Shown here: positions 63,008 through 64,000 of the stretch, one piece after another
How positions within the stretch are numbered: position 1 is the first letter of the stretch
Layout: each line of letters begins with the position of its first letter
Assembly (NCBI GenBank): GCA_003439945.1
Contig: QVRM01002192.1
Location: 3,460,001-3,524,000, forward strand
Length of the DNA: 64,000 bases
Reading direction: 5' to 3'
DNA from: Dermanyssus gallinae
Lineage: Eukaryota; Arthropoda; Arachnida; Mesostigmata; Dermanyssidae
Translations under genes and position numbers: made by a program
Notes under the pieces: model-generated
Seen by the model: the letters and a program-made list of their open reading frames with translations, nothing else
What the model was told of the DNA's origin: nothing
Database searches by the model: none

Positions 63008-64000
63008 TCATCGCGAATATTTTAAGATAGGGTCCGTCAGGCTACCTAGGGAAGGGACCAGAGGACAGGAGGCAACGTGGTATCTTCCACAGTGTGCTTC
63101 GCATCTAGAGCATCTGCAATGGTCATCTGGCTCGTGGAAGTCTCGCACGATACACAGTTTATGATGAAAGCCGTGTACGGCATAGGGGGTTACGACATGG
63201 CGGTTGTAACGGTACGCCTCTTTCCATTCGTTACGTGTCATAGCTCCAGTTTCAAAGAATTTATCACCGAAATTCGCGAATTTTATCTCCCAGAATTCGA
63301 GGTTGTTCGTGAAAGCCGTTGTCGCCGACAGATCGAAGCGGTACCGCGGTGAACAGCGGTGTGTCTGCTAGGAGATATACTAGGCGGTTCCGGGTAGGGA
63401 TGTGTAATCCCAGCGCCCTCTTGAGAAAGGAGGCCTTAACACGGTTAAGCTGTTCGAGGTTCTGCGCCGTGAGGTCCTCCCAAATGACACGTATCCCATA
63501 CGACGCGATCGGGGCTATCTTGAGATCGAACAGTCTCAAGGCGGTTCTCAGCGACAGGAGCTGCGGCGATTTTATTGCCCGTACGGCATTCAAAGCCTTC
63601 ACCTCTCGGCGATGTGTGCGGTAAAGCTGCGGCCGTTATAAGAAAAAAGTACCCCCAGGTATGAAAACCTATTTACGTACGCGAGCGGTACACTGGCGTA
63701 TCGCAAGTTGTCAGTTCCAGTAATCCTGCCGCCCTTTCTGAATTGCATTGCTTCTGTCTTTCTCTGGTTTACCGTTAGACCCAAAGCATTTACAGCGACG
63801 TAAAGACGGGCTAAGGCTTGCTGTACCTTAAGCCTGCTTGGACCATATATGACCAAGTCGTCCGCGTACAAGAAAACTTTGACTAGATTTATCGGGCCTC
63901 TTATTTGGGCGGGCAGGTCCTTTAGTAGGATAGAGAACAGAAGAGGGCTCAGGTTGTCACCCTGAGCTAACCCTGTTGTCTGGGTGAAAGGTTCGAGTTC
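63008..64000 (-). pseudogene. AP-endonuclease LINE: RT palm to C-terminus, cut by window edge
   Basis: From the edge on the minus strand: TTGLAQGDNLSPLLFSILL (motif B), VFLYADDLVIYGPS (motif C), QRKTEAMQFRKGGRITG, FSYLGVLFSYNGRSFTAHI (63599-63871). Then 63264-63602, with LKRALGLHIPTRNRLVYLLA, and 63008-63241, with HGFHHKLC...FHE and CRCSRC...CGRYHVASC. It shares this order and the Cys/His tail with 52200-55380. Frameshifts occur near 63600 and 63250. Motif C is intact here. The 5' part lies beyond the window. Confidence 0.85.

Noticed and set aside
1..64000. CRISPR arrays, operons, bacterial promoters or host protein-coding genes
   Set aside because: No spaced repeats of CRISPR type were seen. 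All recognised domains are from transposable elements, and the content is eukaryotic.

Overview
The window is eukaryotic and looks like an arthropod transposon island. The evidence is a DUF4817-type mariner relic, a BEL/Pao LTR element, R1-, R2- and CR1-like LINEs, long TA microsatellites and no recognisable host gene. A chelicerate such as a tick is my best guess, but that is inference: the sequence has no rRNA, mitochondrial or host marker to settle it. Almost every long reading frame belongs to a mobile element, most are broken, and several elements are nested inside others.

0-14 kb: a mariner relic; then three minus-strand copies (E, A, B) of a LINE family with a C-terminal restriction-like endonuclease (RLE); then a young BEL/Pao element with 326-bp LTRs (4 differences), a perfect 5-bp target duplication, and no gag or protease. 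Copy A is close to intact. Its ORF1 is gag-like with CCHC knuckles, ORF1 and ORF2 overlap in ATGA, and ORF2 appears to be broken only by a 26-bp tandem duplication. An R1-like relic and a TA tract follow.

14-26 kb: two head-to-head copies of a CR1-like LINE that carries an SGNH esterase domain upstream of its AP endonuclease and reverse transcriptase. They lie between two parts of what looks like one R2-clade element.

26-34 kb: a 5'-truncated R1-type LINE with a 14-bp target duplication, then a second mariner relic split by RLE copy C, whose ORF1/ORF2 junction is TAATG.

34-48 kb: Gypsy-like LTR remnants, one carrying a 177-bp tRNA-derived SINE-like insert with a 12-bp target duplication, followed by a 5.2-kb tandem duplication. 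The duplicated unit contains an LTR, a CR1-like LINE and an antisense RLE fragment.

48-64 kb: R1-like, RTE-like and CR1-like fragments, an AP-endonuclease LINE, an R1-type 3'-end retrocopy with an 11-bp target duplication, a LINE ORF1 with a degenerate 2A-like motif, and another LINE running off the right edge.

The most notable system is the gag-bearing RLE LINE (at least six copies here), with stop-start coupled ORFs and TA-tract flanks. I cannot tell from sequence alone whether it is undescribed.
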